A DNA stretch of 64,000 nt, taken from assembly GCA_038257535.1 (NCBI GenBank), contig JBBSJE010000001.1:54693-118692 (forward strand), written 5' to 3'. The stretch comes from JAGTJU01 sp038257535. Lineage in GTDB: Bacteria; Myxococcota_A; Polyangia; Fen-1088. Below, piece by piece: positions 9,221-17,650 of the stretch (positions within the stretch are counted from its first letter, which is position 1; each line of letters begins with the position of its first letter). Made by a program: the position numbers and the translations under genes. The notes beneath the pieces are model-generated. The model was given only the letters and a program-made list of their open reading frames with translations. It had not been told where the DNA came from and did no database searches.

Positions 9221-9368
9221 TCATCGTTAAAGCGTGAGCCATATTCCAAGAAATTCTCGCCGCGTTCACGGGAGCAAAGCGTTCGAAAGCGCCTATGTCT
9301 TCTGCATGGATATTCGCGTTCACTACCGTTAATTGTTAACTCGCAACAACGCGCTCACGGTTCTTGTC

Positions 9369-10262
9369 ATGATGACACCTAGAAGACTCGTGTCGGTTGC
9401 GGCTTTAGCTTGTGCGGGCGGCATCTTCATCGGCGCATGTACCACTTCAAATCAAGATCCTGTTGAGGACTCGAGCGATGAAGACGGTGTAGGCGGCGAG
9501 GCAGGTGCCGAAGGGTCCCAAGGTGGCGCAGCTGGCGATGCCGCCGGTCAAGGCGGCTCGCAAGACGACGATGCCGGTGGCTCTGGCGGGTCAGGTGGGG
9601 TCGGCTCTGGTGGTGCGGCGGGGCAGAACAGTCAAACAGGTGGTGTGGTCGGCAATGGTGGCGCCGGCGGCAGTACGGGCGGCGTTGGTGGCAGCAGCGG
9701 CGGGGCCGGAGGCAACGCCAAACCGGCGGCGCCAGAAAGCCTCTGGGTCAACAGCGTTCTGGAATGGCGTAACGGCGCAGGTTGGGCAAAAGCCATCAAC
9801 GTTCAAAAACAGCTACCGAATTTGTCGGATCCGGCCACGCGATATGCAGCTGGGAAGACACAGGTTCGACTTGTCGTGGAGGAGGTTTCAGGCCCAACCT
9901 CTCTCGACACCTGCTTCGGCCACAACAAGCACGGTTGGGACTATTCGACCTGCATCAACTGCACAGGGGAGATCACCAAAGCCGGCACCATCGAGTGCCA
10001 GGCGGAACTGGCATTCTGCTTCACTAAGGGTCGCGCCGCAGCCGGGTGCCACGGCGCGCCAGCATCGGCGACCCTGAGTGAGGGCCCTGCCAAAGAGACG
10101 AAGCATATCCTTCTGAAACATGACGCCGATCTCTTTACCAGCGAGACGCGCTTGTTGGACTACCCGAGCGCGGCAACGCCGTTTAAGGCCAAGTTCCAAA
10201 TCGTCTTCGTTCCCGCGGGTCAGGAATTTTCGGGCTGGAAGAACTACCCGCTTCCTCAATAG
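9369..10262 (+). CDS. Unknown lipoprotein with Gly-rich linker
   Basis: 297 residues from ATG 9369 (a second ATG follows immediately). Signal MMTPRRLVSVAALACAG continues to the lipobox IGAC. Residues 25-120 are an acidic then Gly/Ser/Asn-rich linker. The C-terminal 175 residues carry six Cys, several in pairs (CFGHN, CINCTGE, CQAELAFC, GCHG), suggesting a disulfide-stabilised extracellular domain; one GCHG is not preceded by a proper heme motif. No family recognised. It converges on the SRPBCC-cupin gene, with one base between stops. Confidence 0.7.
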   Translation: MMTPRRLVSVAALACAGGIFIGACTTSNQDPVEDSSDEDGVGGEAGAEGSQGGAAGDAAGQGGSQDDDAGGSGGSGGVGSGGAAGQNSQTGGVVGNGGAGGSTGGVGGSSGGAGGNAKPAAPESLWVNSVLEWRNGAGWAKAINVQKQLPNLSDPATRYAAGKTQVRLVVEEVSGPTSLDTCFGHNKHGWDYSTCINCTGEITKAGTIECQAELAFCFTKGRAAAGCHGAPASATLSEGPAKETKHILLKHDADLFTSETRLLDYPSAATPFKAKFQIVFVPAGQEFSGWKNYPLPQ

Positions 10263-10263
10263 G

Positions 10264-11097
10264 TCAGGCCGTTCCGCCACGGATCGCGCGTTGGCCGGCG
10301 AAGCTGTGCATGATCCGCGTGCCTGCGGCTAAAGAAGCGCGCACGCGCACACCCTGGGGAATTTGGAACTCTTGACCGCGTTTGAGGCGAATGTCTTGCC
10401 CATTCATGTGCAGTGACATTTCGCCATCCAAAACGATCACGTACTCGTCGGTGGTATGCACCTCTTCGGGCAACGTGGTCGCCTGGTGCGCCAACCACAA
10501 AGCCACCTGCACACCATCCGCACCGTCGAAGGCATAACCTTCGGCATCTGTCACGGGCTGTCCTGCGAACGTTGTGATGCGGTTTCGCACATTTTTCAGG
10601 AACAGCGGAAAGTCACCGAAGCCCATCTCGCGTACGTAAGACTCGTAGGTCGCGTTCCACAAGTCGTCGGACATGGCGGGCGGGGCCACGCCGGCAAGTG
10701 ACGCTTCGAGCGCTTGCAGGCAAAAGTGCCACCCGCTCGCATCCCGCGGGGCTTTCGCGCGATCTTGGAAAGATGTGGTGAACACCAGCAGGCAACCGTG
10801 CGCCTGCGGTTGCACTTCCCACCGAAACACTTCACCATCCCAGGTATAAGCGAACACATTCGGCGGCGTCCACTCGGTTACGCGGCCGGTCCCGGTCGAG
10901 CCATCGCTGAACACAAACGCCAGCTCGGCGCCAACCGCACGTTCGCCTTTTATCTCGGCTGGGAACCACTCTGTCAATTCCGCCGCTTCGGTCACAGCCC
11001 GCCAAACTTTCTCGGGTGTGTGAGACAGACGCCGCTCGAACCGCAACACGTGTTGCCCGCCCACATGAGCCAATGTTCCCAATCGCTCGTCCTTCAT
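10264..11097 (-). CDS. SRPBCC (AHSA1-like) and cupin fusion protein
   Basis: 277 residues. The ATG at 11097 overlaps the ArsR stop (ATGA), so it is coupled to that gene; the longer open frame upstream is inside arsR. Residues 10-150 are an AHSA1/START-like helix-grip domain (FERRLSHTPEKVWRAVTEA, LTEWFPAEIKGE, FAYTWDGEVFRWEV). Residues 195-275 are a cupin barrel (EEVHTTDEYVIVLDGEMSLH, FQIPQGVRVRAS). ArsR plus SRPBCC pairs are widespread and thought to sense or bind small hydrophobic ligands; fusion with a cupin suggests a further binding or oxygenase-type function. Metal ligands: only the first motif His and Glu are evident, so catalysis is uncertain. Confidence 0.85.
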   Translation of the reverse strand: MKDERLGTLAHVGGQHVLRFERRLSHTPEKVWRAVTEAAELTEWFPAEIKGERAVGAELAFVFSDGSTGTGRVTEWTPPNVFAYTWDGEVFRWEVQPQAHGCLLVFTTSFQDRAKAPRDASGWHFCLQALEASLAGVAPPAMSDDLWNATYESYVREMGFGDFPLFLKNVRNRITTFAGQPVTDAEGYAFDGADGVQVALWLAHQATTLPEEVHTTDEYVIVLDGEMSLHMNGQDIRLKRGQEFQIPQGVRVRASLAAGTRIMHSFAGQRAIRGGTA

Positions 11098-11432
11098 CGC
11101 TTCCTCCTGCGGGGCTTGGGCCGCGCGTCTTTCATGTTGTTCAAGTGGCGCTCCAACGCGTCCAGGTGTTTCGCCCACACGCGACGGTAAGGTTCAAGCC
11201 ACGCATCTACTTCCAGCAGCGGCTGACTGCACAAGCTATAAACGCGCCTCTGCGCCTCCTGGCGCACATCGACGAAGCGCGCGTCTTTCAACACGCGCAG
11301 GTGCTTTGACACCGACGGTTGCGGCAACTCCAACGTATCCACCAGATCGCCCACCGCACACGGCCCCATCAACAACGCATCCAAGATGCGCCTGCGATTC
11401 GCATCGGCGAGGATCTCAAACGTGGACGGCAC
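11094..11432 (-). CDS. ArsR family repressor
   Basis: 112 residues from GTG 11432, close to the usual length for stand-alone ArsR proteins. The winged helix is clear: FEILADANRRRILDALL, then the recognition helix QPSVSKHLRVLKDARFV. No metal-binding Cys pair in the recognition helix is present (ELPQPSVSKH), so it belongs to the non-metal class coupled to SRPBCC genes. The open frame reaches 11567, but the added residues overlap three regularly spaced 8-mers and a good promoter, so the shorter start is preferred. The mRNA would be leaderless. It likely represses its own operon. Confidence 0.85.
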   Translation of the reverse strand: MPSTFEILADANRRRILDALLMGPCAVGDLVDTLELPQPSVSKHLRVLKDARFVDVRQEAQRRVYSLCSQPLLEVDAWLEPYRRVWAKHLDALERHLNNMKDARPKPRRRKR

Positions 11433-11438
11433 AGGGTT

Positions 11439-11478
11439 GTATATACTCTGCGAGGAATATTCCCGCAATGGAATATAC
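11439..11478 (-). promoter_or_regulatory. arsR promoter with three operator-like 8-mers at 16-bp steps
   Basis: Read on the plus strand, GTATATAC (11439-11446), GAATATTC (11455-11462) and GAATATAC (11471-11478) start exactly 16 bases apart; the first two are themselves palindromic. On the minus strand they overlap a promoter: TTGCGG (11468-11463), 17-base spacer, TATATA (11445-11440), then 7 bases to GTG 11432. Placement predicts autorepression by ArsR and a leaderless mRNA. Confidence 0.55.
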
Positions 11479-11906
11479 GACGGGGCCATTGGCCACGCTC
11501 GAGCGCCTGCATGCAACCGAGCGCCGATCCCCTTCTTCATGGCGCGTCCATTTCTGTGCGCTGCCATTTTGCAGACTCCGCTTCACGCTGCCGCAGCTGA
11601 CCAAGACGACTGCGCAAACATCAAAACGCCTCCGCGCGCTCTGCCCATTATCCCACGCGTTGTACGTCTTCGTCCGAAACAAGGCCAACGCACCCTGATG
11701 TCGTATCGAACCAGTTCACCACCCTTGGCGCACGAACCGTTTTGCTTGAATAAGTAATCACAAGAAATCTGGTAGTTGACAGATCATAAGTCGACTCTGC
11801 GCATTATGAGTTTCGCCTTGCTCAAAACGCTCATTAGCCACATCATACAAAATACTGCTCGTCGGGTCGGCCTTTGCCGTCAGACTGTTTGCGGGAGGAA
11901 GAAAAG
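11479..11906. other. Intergenic region, AT-richer than surroundings
   Basis: This spacer separates arsR from DUF1592 pair 2. Open frames here give no recognisable protein. The part after 11750 is clearly richer in A and T, and holds TTGACA at about 11777; no well-spaced -10 box for it was found. The promoter of the DUF1592 gene is most likely within 11770-11880. Confidence 0.35.
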
Positions 11907-13592
11907 TTGTTCCAGTCCTCATCTCGCTGGCTCGCGCTTGTTGCGGTTGTGGTAGCCGGGTGTTCCGGTTCGGATGGCGCTGCCTCTCGTAGCCCCGCCG
12001 AAGGCGATGATCTTGCCAAAGGCGAAAATTCCGACAGCCCCATTTCACCTAGCTGTAAGGCGGCCCCTCCGCCCCGTTCGCGTGTTGAGCGGCTTACCCA
12101 TCGGCAATATGCGAACACGCTTAAAGATCTGTTGGGCGAAAACATAGACACCAAGGCACTGTTGTCGCCGGATCCGCAATCGAGTCAATTCGACAATCAC
12201 GCCCAGCTTCTGGTGGTATCAGGGCCTCTGTCACGCGATTATCGACGCGTCTCAGAAGACATCGCCAACCGTCTCGCAAACGATCCTGCCCGTGCAAAGC
12301 AGCTCTCGGGTTGTGATGAATCGGGTTCTGAATGCATCGCTCGCTTTGTGGAGGCATTGGGGATGCGGGCGTTTCGCCGCCCGTTGCAAGCTGATGAGAC
12401 GTCCGCCTTCTTGAAACTGTTTGCTGAAGGGCAGTCGGCGGAAAGCTTCGCCACAGGGGTTGCGTGGGTGGTGGAAGCTATGCTGCAAACGCCAGAGTTT
12501 CTCTACCGCATTTCTATCGAAGATCAGGATGCACCCGATGGCCTACGCGCCCCGGACGCCTGGTCGTTGGCGTCGCAGCTTTCGTACACCCTTTGGAACA
12601 GCATGCCCGACGAGGAGCTGTTCGCAGCCGCCAAGGAAGGTTCGCTGCTCAAACGCAGCGCTTTGCGAGCGCAGGTCATGCGCATGCTTGGCGATAGGCG
12701 CGCGCGCGATGTGGTCGGCGACTTTCATGCCCAGTTCATGCAAGTCCACATGTTCAACGATCTGCATCGTGATCCCAAATTGTTCCCAGCGTTCTCAAGC
12801 ACACTCACGCCTTCGATGCGACGTGAGGTTGAGCTTTTCGCCAGTACAGCCGTTTTAGACGATGAATTGGCCTTCAAAGACTTCTTCACCGCTCCCTTTA
12901 CGTTCGTTGATGCAGGGTTGGCCAAGCTGTACGGCACCGCGCCCCCCACCAACACCGATGCCAATGGTTTTGGCCGGGTGAAACTGGACCCTTCTCAGCG
13001 TGGGGGTCCGCTTACGCAGATTGGCTTTTTGGCATCACATGCCCACTTTGATGCGTCTTCCCCAATATTGCGTGGCACGTTCTTGCTCAAGCACGTGCTT
13101 TGCCAGGAAACGCCAGCGCCTCCGCCGGACGTTGATCTCACCCTGCCCATGGCCGAGCCAGGCATGACCACCCGTGAGTTGGTCGATCGCATCACATCGG
13201 GGCCAGGCTGTGTCAATTGCCACCGCATGATCAACCCTCCCGGATTCGCTTTCGAGACCTTTGATGCCGCTGGCCAGTGGCGATCCATGGACGCCAAAAA
13301 GCCGGTGGATGCCTCGGGCAAAATTGAGCTTTCGACCGGAGAAGTGACATTCGAGAGCCCCATGCAGATGCTATCTGCGGTTGCCAAAACGCCAGAGGCT
13401 GCCACTTGTTACACGGAGAATTGGCTTTCCTATTTGTTGGCGCGCCAGTTGACGGAGGACGAAAAGTGTCTTCCGGAAGAGCTGGCACATGCCTTCGACA
13501 AGCAGAATCTAAACATCAAAGACTTGATTGTTGAGGTGGTCACCAGCCGCAGCTTTCTTTATCGGTCTGAAACCAGCAGGGAGCAACTGTGA
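11907..13592 (+). CDS. DUF1592/DUF1588/DUF1585 cytochrome-like lipoprotein (pair 2)
   Basis: 561 residues. TTG 11907 is preferred because GGGAGG lies 8 bases upstream and the protein then starts MFQSSSRWLALVAVVVAGC, a compact lipoprotein signal; the frame is open 33 bases further upstream. Domain order is as in pair 1: VERLTHRQYANTLKDLLG, RAFRRPLQADE, LASQLSYTLWNSMPD, SPILRGTFLLKHVLC, and a CVNCH heme motif around residue 435 followed by PPGFAFETFDAAG. It shares only family-level similarity with the first pair. The stop overlaps the GTG start of the DUF1552 partner. Role unknown; probably cell-surface or periplasmic. Confidence 0.88.
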   Translation: MFQSSSRWLALVAVVVAGCSGSDGAASRSPAEGDDLAKGENSDSPISPSCKAAPPPRSRVERLTHRQYANTLKDLLGENIDTKALLSPDPQSSQFDNHAQLLVVSGPLSRDYRRVSEDIANRLANDPARAKQLSGCDESGSECIARFVEALGMRAFRRPLQADETSAFLKLFAEGQSAESFATGVAWVVEAMLQTPEFLYRISIEDQDAPDGLRAPDAWSLASQLSYTLWNSMPDEELFAAAKEGSLLKRSALRAQVMRMLGDRRARDVVGDFHAQFMQVHMFNDLHRDPKLFPAFSSTLTPSMRREVELFASTAVLDDELAFKDFFTAPFTFVDAGLAKLYGTAPPTNTDANGFGRVKLDPSQRGGPLTQIGFLASHAHFDASSPILRGTFLLKHVLCQETPAPPPDVDLTLPMAEPGMTTRELVDRITSGPGCVNCHRMINPPGFAFETFDAAGQWRSMDAKKPVDASGKIELSTGEVTFESPMQMLSAVAKTPEAATCYTENWLSYLLARQLTEDEKCLPEELAHAFDKQNLNIKDLIVEVVTSRSFLYRSETSREQL

Positions 13593-14995
13593 TAGCCAAG
13601 ACATTGCCTCGAAGGCATTTCCTCAAGGGTACAGGGGGAGCGCTTGTCGCATTGCCAATCTTGCATTCGCTGCAGCCGGCGCGCGCCAATGTGAAGTCGC
13701 CACGGCGTTTGATGGTCATGTTTCAGCCGTGCGGCATAGATGTCCCTCGTTTTTGGCCCAATGGCACGCCTGGAGCCCTTTCAGATGCGACCTTGCAGGG
13801 CTCGGGACTTGAGCCACTGCAGGGGGTGGCAAACAAGTTGTTGGTTGTTCGCGGAATGCATGGCACGCCACAAGGGCATGGCCGAGACGGCATACGCATA
13901 AATGACCATGATTTGGGAACCACGACACGCCTAACCGCTTCAGGAATCTCAGGTGGTTTGGCCGATGCCATCTCCGTCGACCAGGCCATCGCGCGTCAGA
14001 TCAACCCAGACGGAAGACCAGGGCTGGTGTCGGCGGTCGCGCGCGGAGGGCAGCGCGACGCTCAGCACATTTCATTCAATGGACCGCGGCAAGTTGCACC
14101 AGTCGCAACCAATCCTTGGAAGGTGTATCAGGATTTCATGGGTCTCACCAACGCTGACCCCGCGTTGTTAGCCAGCATCACCAAACGCCGACAGAGCGTT
14201 TTGGACCTCGTGCGCGGGCACTTTGAGCGCCTGAAATCTTCAAGCAAGCTAGGCAAGCAAGATCGCGACAAATTGGATCTGCACTTTTCCGGAATCCGGG
14301 ATGTTGAAACCAACGTCGCGGCTTCATGCAAACTTGACGAACAGTTAGAGGCGCAGGTCAAGGCGGTTGACCCTAACGCTTTGGAATCGTCGTCAACCTT
14401 TGAGGCCAACAGCAAGCTTCATATGGACGTTTTAACGTTGGCATTGGCCTGCGGGCATACCAACGTGGCTACTTTGATGTTTGGATCGGGCGCCCACTCC
14501 TCAACCTTCACCTGGCTAAATCAACAGAACAACCACCACCTGATCTCTCATCGGGTGGTGTCATTCACAAGCAGCACGCCCCTGGAGGGGGCGGAAGATA
14601 TGCTTCATGCGATTGACCAGTGGCATGCCAAACAGTTTCGCTACCTCGTGGACCGGCTCGATAGTTACAGCGACATCGATGGGACCATTTTGGACAATAG
14701 CGCCGTGGTGTGGGTCAACGAACTTTCTGACGGCAAGAGCCACCACTTCCGCGATCTGCCGTTTGTCATGGCGGGAAGCGCCGGCGGCTACTTTAAACAA
14801 GGTCAGTATTTCAAGCTCAGCAGACACCCCTATCCCGAGTCGATCAACATCAAAACCCTTGATGATGACGCGCCCTTCAACAAGATTTTGACGATGTTGT
14901 GCAACGCCATGGGCATGAAGGGCGACAACCGTGGTCCCGTGACCAAGTTCGGCAAGTTTGGCGCTGAAGGGGAATACGCCGAGCTGAGGGCGTGA
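13589..14995 (+). CDS. DUF1552 Tat-exported protein (pair 2)
   Basis: 468 residues from GTG 13589, overlapping the stop of the DUF1592 gene by 4 bases. The signal begins MIAKTLPRRHFLKGTGG, a twin-arginine motif with the hydrophobic run ALVALPILHSL. Family motifs: LMVMFQPCGIDVPRFWPNG, AISVDQAIARQ-type segment, VVWVNELSDGKSHHFRDLP and AGSAGGYFKQG. In pair 1 the corresponding motif reads SEHGAGNHN, so the His/Asn site differs between paralogs (DGKSHH here). It probably works with the lipoprotein encoded upstream. Function of the family is not known. Confidence 0.88.
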   Translation: MIAKTLPRRHFLKGTGGALVALPILHSLQPARANVKSPRRLMVMFQPCGIDVPRFWPNGTPGALSDATLQGSGLEPLQGVANKLLVVRGMHGTPQGHGRDGIRINDHDLGTTTRLTASGISGGLADAISVDQAIARQINPDGRPGLVSAVARGGQRDAQHISFNGPRQVAPVATNPWKVYQDFMGLTNADPALLASITKRRQSVLDLVRGHFERLKSSSKLGKQDRDKLDLHFSGIRDVETNVAASCKLDEQLEAQVKAVDPNALESSSTFEANSKLHMDVLTLALACGHTNVATLMFGSGAHSSTFTWLNQQNNHHLISHRVVSFTSSTPLEGAEDMLHAIDQWHAKQFRYLVDRLDSYSDIDGTILDNSAVVWVNELSDGKSHHFRDLPFVMAGSAGGYFKQGQYFKLSRHPYPESINIKTLDDDAPFNKILTMLCNAMGMKGDNRGPVTKFGKFGAEGEYAELRA

Positions 14996-15080
14996 GCGCT
15001 CGCTTTGACCCGGGGCGCGGTCAGCGCCAAACTTGGCCCTTTTTTCAGTTTGCTTGTTGTGGCCCATTGAAAAGTGGTAG

Positions 15081-16007
15081 ATGCCGTTGCGCCTCATGCA
15101 GCCTCCTGCTCGGCCGACCTCTCGGCTACACAAGCTCTTGCGGCTCATCCCGCTAGGCCTGTTGGCCCTTGCCCTGTGGAAGCTACGGCCGTGGGAGGCC
15201 GACTTTTCCCGCGTGCGCCTCCTTCCTTTGCTGCTGGCCCTGGTCATCAACTTCGCGTTTTACCTTCCCGTGCGGACGCTGAGGTGGCGCACCACTTTGA
15301 AAGATCCCCCTGGATTCGTTCGCCTGTATTGTGCGCAACTCGAGGGAATCGCAGTGGGCGGCGCCATCGGGTTTGGCGCTCAGGACGTGGTGCGGGCGTC
15401 GCGCATGCGTGGCAGCATGGATCGGTTTCCCGACGACCTCGGAGGCACGCTCGCGGAGCGTTTGGCCGAGGCTTTTGCGCTGACGCTGCTGCTGGCGATC
15501 ACAGCCGGGCTGAACATGGTGCCACTGTGGGCGTTGCTTCCCGCACTTTTGTGCGCGCTTGGCCTCGTCATCGTGCGCCGGATGGGCCGATGGCTCGCGG
15601 CCAACCTGACAGGGTGGCCGCGGTTACGTCAGGGCGTGGTCGCGGCGGCGGGCGCGCTGTCCGTGCCCACCGTGCTTCGGGTGGTTGCTTTCTCGTTCGT
15701 AGGATGGGCCATTGAGGTGGGCATCTTGATGCTGAGTTTTTCCGGCTTCGGTCTAAAGCAAGGGCTGGGGGCAGCGGTTCTGGTGGTGGTAGGGATCAAC
15801 GTCGCCATCACCGTTCCAGGACCGCCGGCGCAAGTGGGCACCTTCGAGGCCGGGGTGGCAGGGGTGTTGCTTCTGCGCGGAGTGGCGGCGGGTCCGGCGT
15901 TGGCCTTTGCGCTTGCTTATCATGTCCTCATGGCCGTTCCAGTTTACTTGGCCGGCTTCCTGATTCTGCTCCCGCGCCATGTGGGCACACGCGGAACCAA
16001 CCGCTAG
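15081..16007 (+). CDS. Flippase-like membrane protein (UPF0104/LPG synthase TM region)
   Basis: 308 residues with seven to eight predicted membrane helices and the family signatures LRTLRWRTTL near residue 70, GAIGFGAQDVVRASRMR, and the later loop VPGPPAQVGTFEAGVAG. These belong to the UPF0104/AglD-like group related to the membrane domain of lysylphosphatidylglycerol synthase. Members sit beside glycosyltransferases and are thought to move or modify lipids. The stop codons of this gene and the opposing GT4 gene overlap tail to tail. ATG 15081 begins the open frame, with weak ribosome site. Confidence 0.8.
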   Translation: MPLRLMQPPARPTSRLHKLLRLIPLGLLALALWKLRPWEADFSRVRLLPLLLALVINFAFYLPVRTLRWRTTLKDPPGFVRLYCAQLEGIAVGGAIGFGAQDVVRASRMRGSMDRFPDDLGGTLAERLAEAFALTLLLAITAGLNMVPLWALLPALLCALGLVIVRRMGRWLAANLTGWPRLRQGVVAAAGALSVPTVLRVVAFSFVGWAIEVGILMLSFSGFGLKQGLGAAVLVVVGINVAITVPGPPAQVGTFEAGVAGVLLLRGVAAGPALAFALAYHVLMAVPVYLAGFLILLPRHVGTRGTNR

Positions 16008-17152
16008 CGCAGCGTTTTCCGGCGCGCCTGTCCAACCGCCTCCTGATACGTCTGCAGCACCCGCCCCGCCACCATCGGCCAATCAAATGCGCGAACAACG
16101 TCGCGGCCGTGTTCGATGCGGGAGGCGGCTGCCCCTGATTTTACTTCGGCCACTGCCGTCAGAATGGTTGTGGCGAGGCTGGCGGCCGAGATCTCGTCGG
16201 ATATGTAGGCTGGCTTCCAGTGAGCTTCTTCATGGCAACCCCTTATGAAAGGCGTTGCCACCACGGGGCAGCCGGTTGCCAAGGCTTCCAGCATGATGAT
16301 CGAAAACGTCCCTGCGCGTGCAGGCAACACACAGAGATCCGCCGTGGCAAACAGGGATGGTCGCTCCTCGAACACCGCTCCCATGAACTCGACGTGGTGG
16401 CGCAAGTCGGTGGGCACCATGGCTTCGTGCTTTCTCGTGCCCGAGGGTTTCTCTTCCCCCGCCACCAGAAGGCGAACTTCGGGATGTTGCTGAACCAGGG
16501 GTCGCAGCGCTTGAAACATCAGATCCGGGCCGTTTCGGGTTTCGAGGCGTCCTAACATCAAAACGTTGAAACGCCCGTCCTTGTACTTCTGAAGGGGCAC
16601 GCCGCTCCCCATGGTGACCACGTCCACACCGTTGGGAATCAATGCCGAATCGAAGCGAACATAACGGGACATGGCCGCACGGGCGGCTTCCGATACCGAA
16701 ATGATCGAGCGATGGCGCCGCATCGCCCAGCGGTAGTAAGGGCGCAGGAGATGGCGCGCGCATTGATGATCGTTCATGGGCGAGTGCAAGGTGGCCACGC
16801 TGGGCAACCTCGAAGTGAGGTTGAACAACAGCGGCAGCCCCGCGTCGCATGGGCCATGCACATGAACGAGGTCGAAGCCCTCGTCGTGCAAAACCGATCT
16901 CAGCTCCTTTGCCACGTCCCATCCCAAAGTCATAGTGGTGCTGGTACCCATGACCTTATAGCGCCGGGCTTTGCCCACCCGATGCACCCAAGGTTCATCT
17001 TGAGGACCGCGCCAGGACTGGACCCGCGGAAGTCCCGTGAAAACATGTGCCTCTACACCCAATGCGTGAAGGCCACGCGACAAGTTGTGCACGTGCTCCT
17101 GAATTCCACCCAAGGTGGGGTAGTAATTCTCACACAGCATCGCCACTTTCAT
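16004..17152 (-). CDS. GT4 family glycosyltransferase
   Basis: 382 residues with the two Rossmann lobes of GT-B enzymes. N-terminus MKVAMLCENYYPTLGGIQEH is the typical Gly-rich acceptor loop; HVHGPCDAGLPLLFNL and LIPNGVDV mark the lobe boundary; the C-terminal E-x7-E region reads FSIIMLEALATGCPVVATP. The nucleotide-sugar donor and acceptor cannot be predicted, though similarity in motif style is to PimB-like mannosyltransferases. It is convergent with the flippase-like gene, suggesting both serve envelope glycolipid synthesis although they are not co-transcribed. Confidence 0.9.
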   Translation of the reverse strand: MKVAMLCENYYPTLGGIQEHVHNLSRGLHALGVEAHVFTGLPRVQSWRGPQDEPWVHRVGKARRYKVMGTSTTMTLGWDVAKELRSVLHDEGFDLVHVHGPCDAGLPLLFNLTSRLPSVATLHSPMNDHQCARHLLRPYYRWAMRRHRSIISVSEAARAAMSRYVRFDSALIPNGVDVVTMGSGVPLQKYKDGRFNVLMLGRLETRNGPDLMFQALRPLVQQHPEVRLLVAGEEKPSGTRKHEAMVPTDLRHHVEFMGAVFEERPSLFATADLCVLPARAGTFSIIMLEALATGCPVVATPFIRGCHEEAHWKPAYISDEISAASLATTILTAVAEVKSGAAASRIEHGRDVVRAFDWPMVAGRVLQTYQEAVGQARRKTLR

Positions 17153-17650
17153 GGTTTTTCCGTTGCCTCTTCATCGCGGCGGCATTCGTAGGCTGTTCGG
17201 ATCTCGGCGTTGTTTTGGATCAGGTCTTTGAAGGACCAGGGATCCATCGCTGCAAGGGCTGTCACGCTGCACCTTCCAGCAACCCATGTGCCATTGCCGA
17301 TGTTCTATGAAATGAGCCGCTCTTTGGCGTCGCCATGGCAGCGGGCGTTCATCAATGCGGTAGAGGTTCAACAGATCGGTGGCAAATCCGTCTACTTTCC
17401 CACCAAATTCACGACTACCGAGAAGCCTCAGAAATCGCGTACGGAAGCTGTTCCACAATCGCGCGCCGCATCCAGCGCGTTGCGGCGACCTTGGAGCTCC
17501 AGGGCGCGTCCTGGCTGTTCTGAGCCTTGTAGCAGGGCCTATGTTGACGCTTGAGGCACAGGGTGAAAGAATCCCCGCGTTTTGATTAAAGTTTCTCGGG
17601 GCACGGCGCTCGGGCTTGCGCCCTCCTTGGCCGCAAATCATGGATCTTCC
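17153..17650 (+). pseudogene. Intergenic stretch with possible decayed cytochrome lipoprotein
   Basis: In the plus frame at about 17161-17310 the sequence encodes FFRCLFIAAAFVGC, a lipoprotein-like signal, then HRCKGCHAAPSSNP with a heme CXXCH motif, and stops at ADVL. There is no start codon upstream in frame, and the 5' end runs into the glycosyltransferase start. Nearby frames continue with plausible but broken protein (QRAFINAVEVQQIGG). I read it as remains of a small cytochrome lipoprotein. The rest of the space up to alr shows nothing convincing. Confidence 0.35.

Noticed and set aside
15003..15050. GGCGC-N5-GCGCC hairpin with TTTTTT as terminator of DUF1552 pair 2
   Set aside because: The stem is only five pairs and the T run starts ten bases later, too far for a confident terminator.
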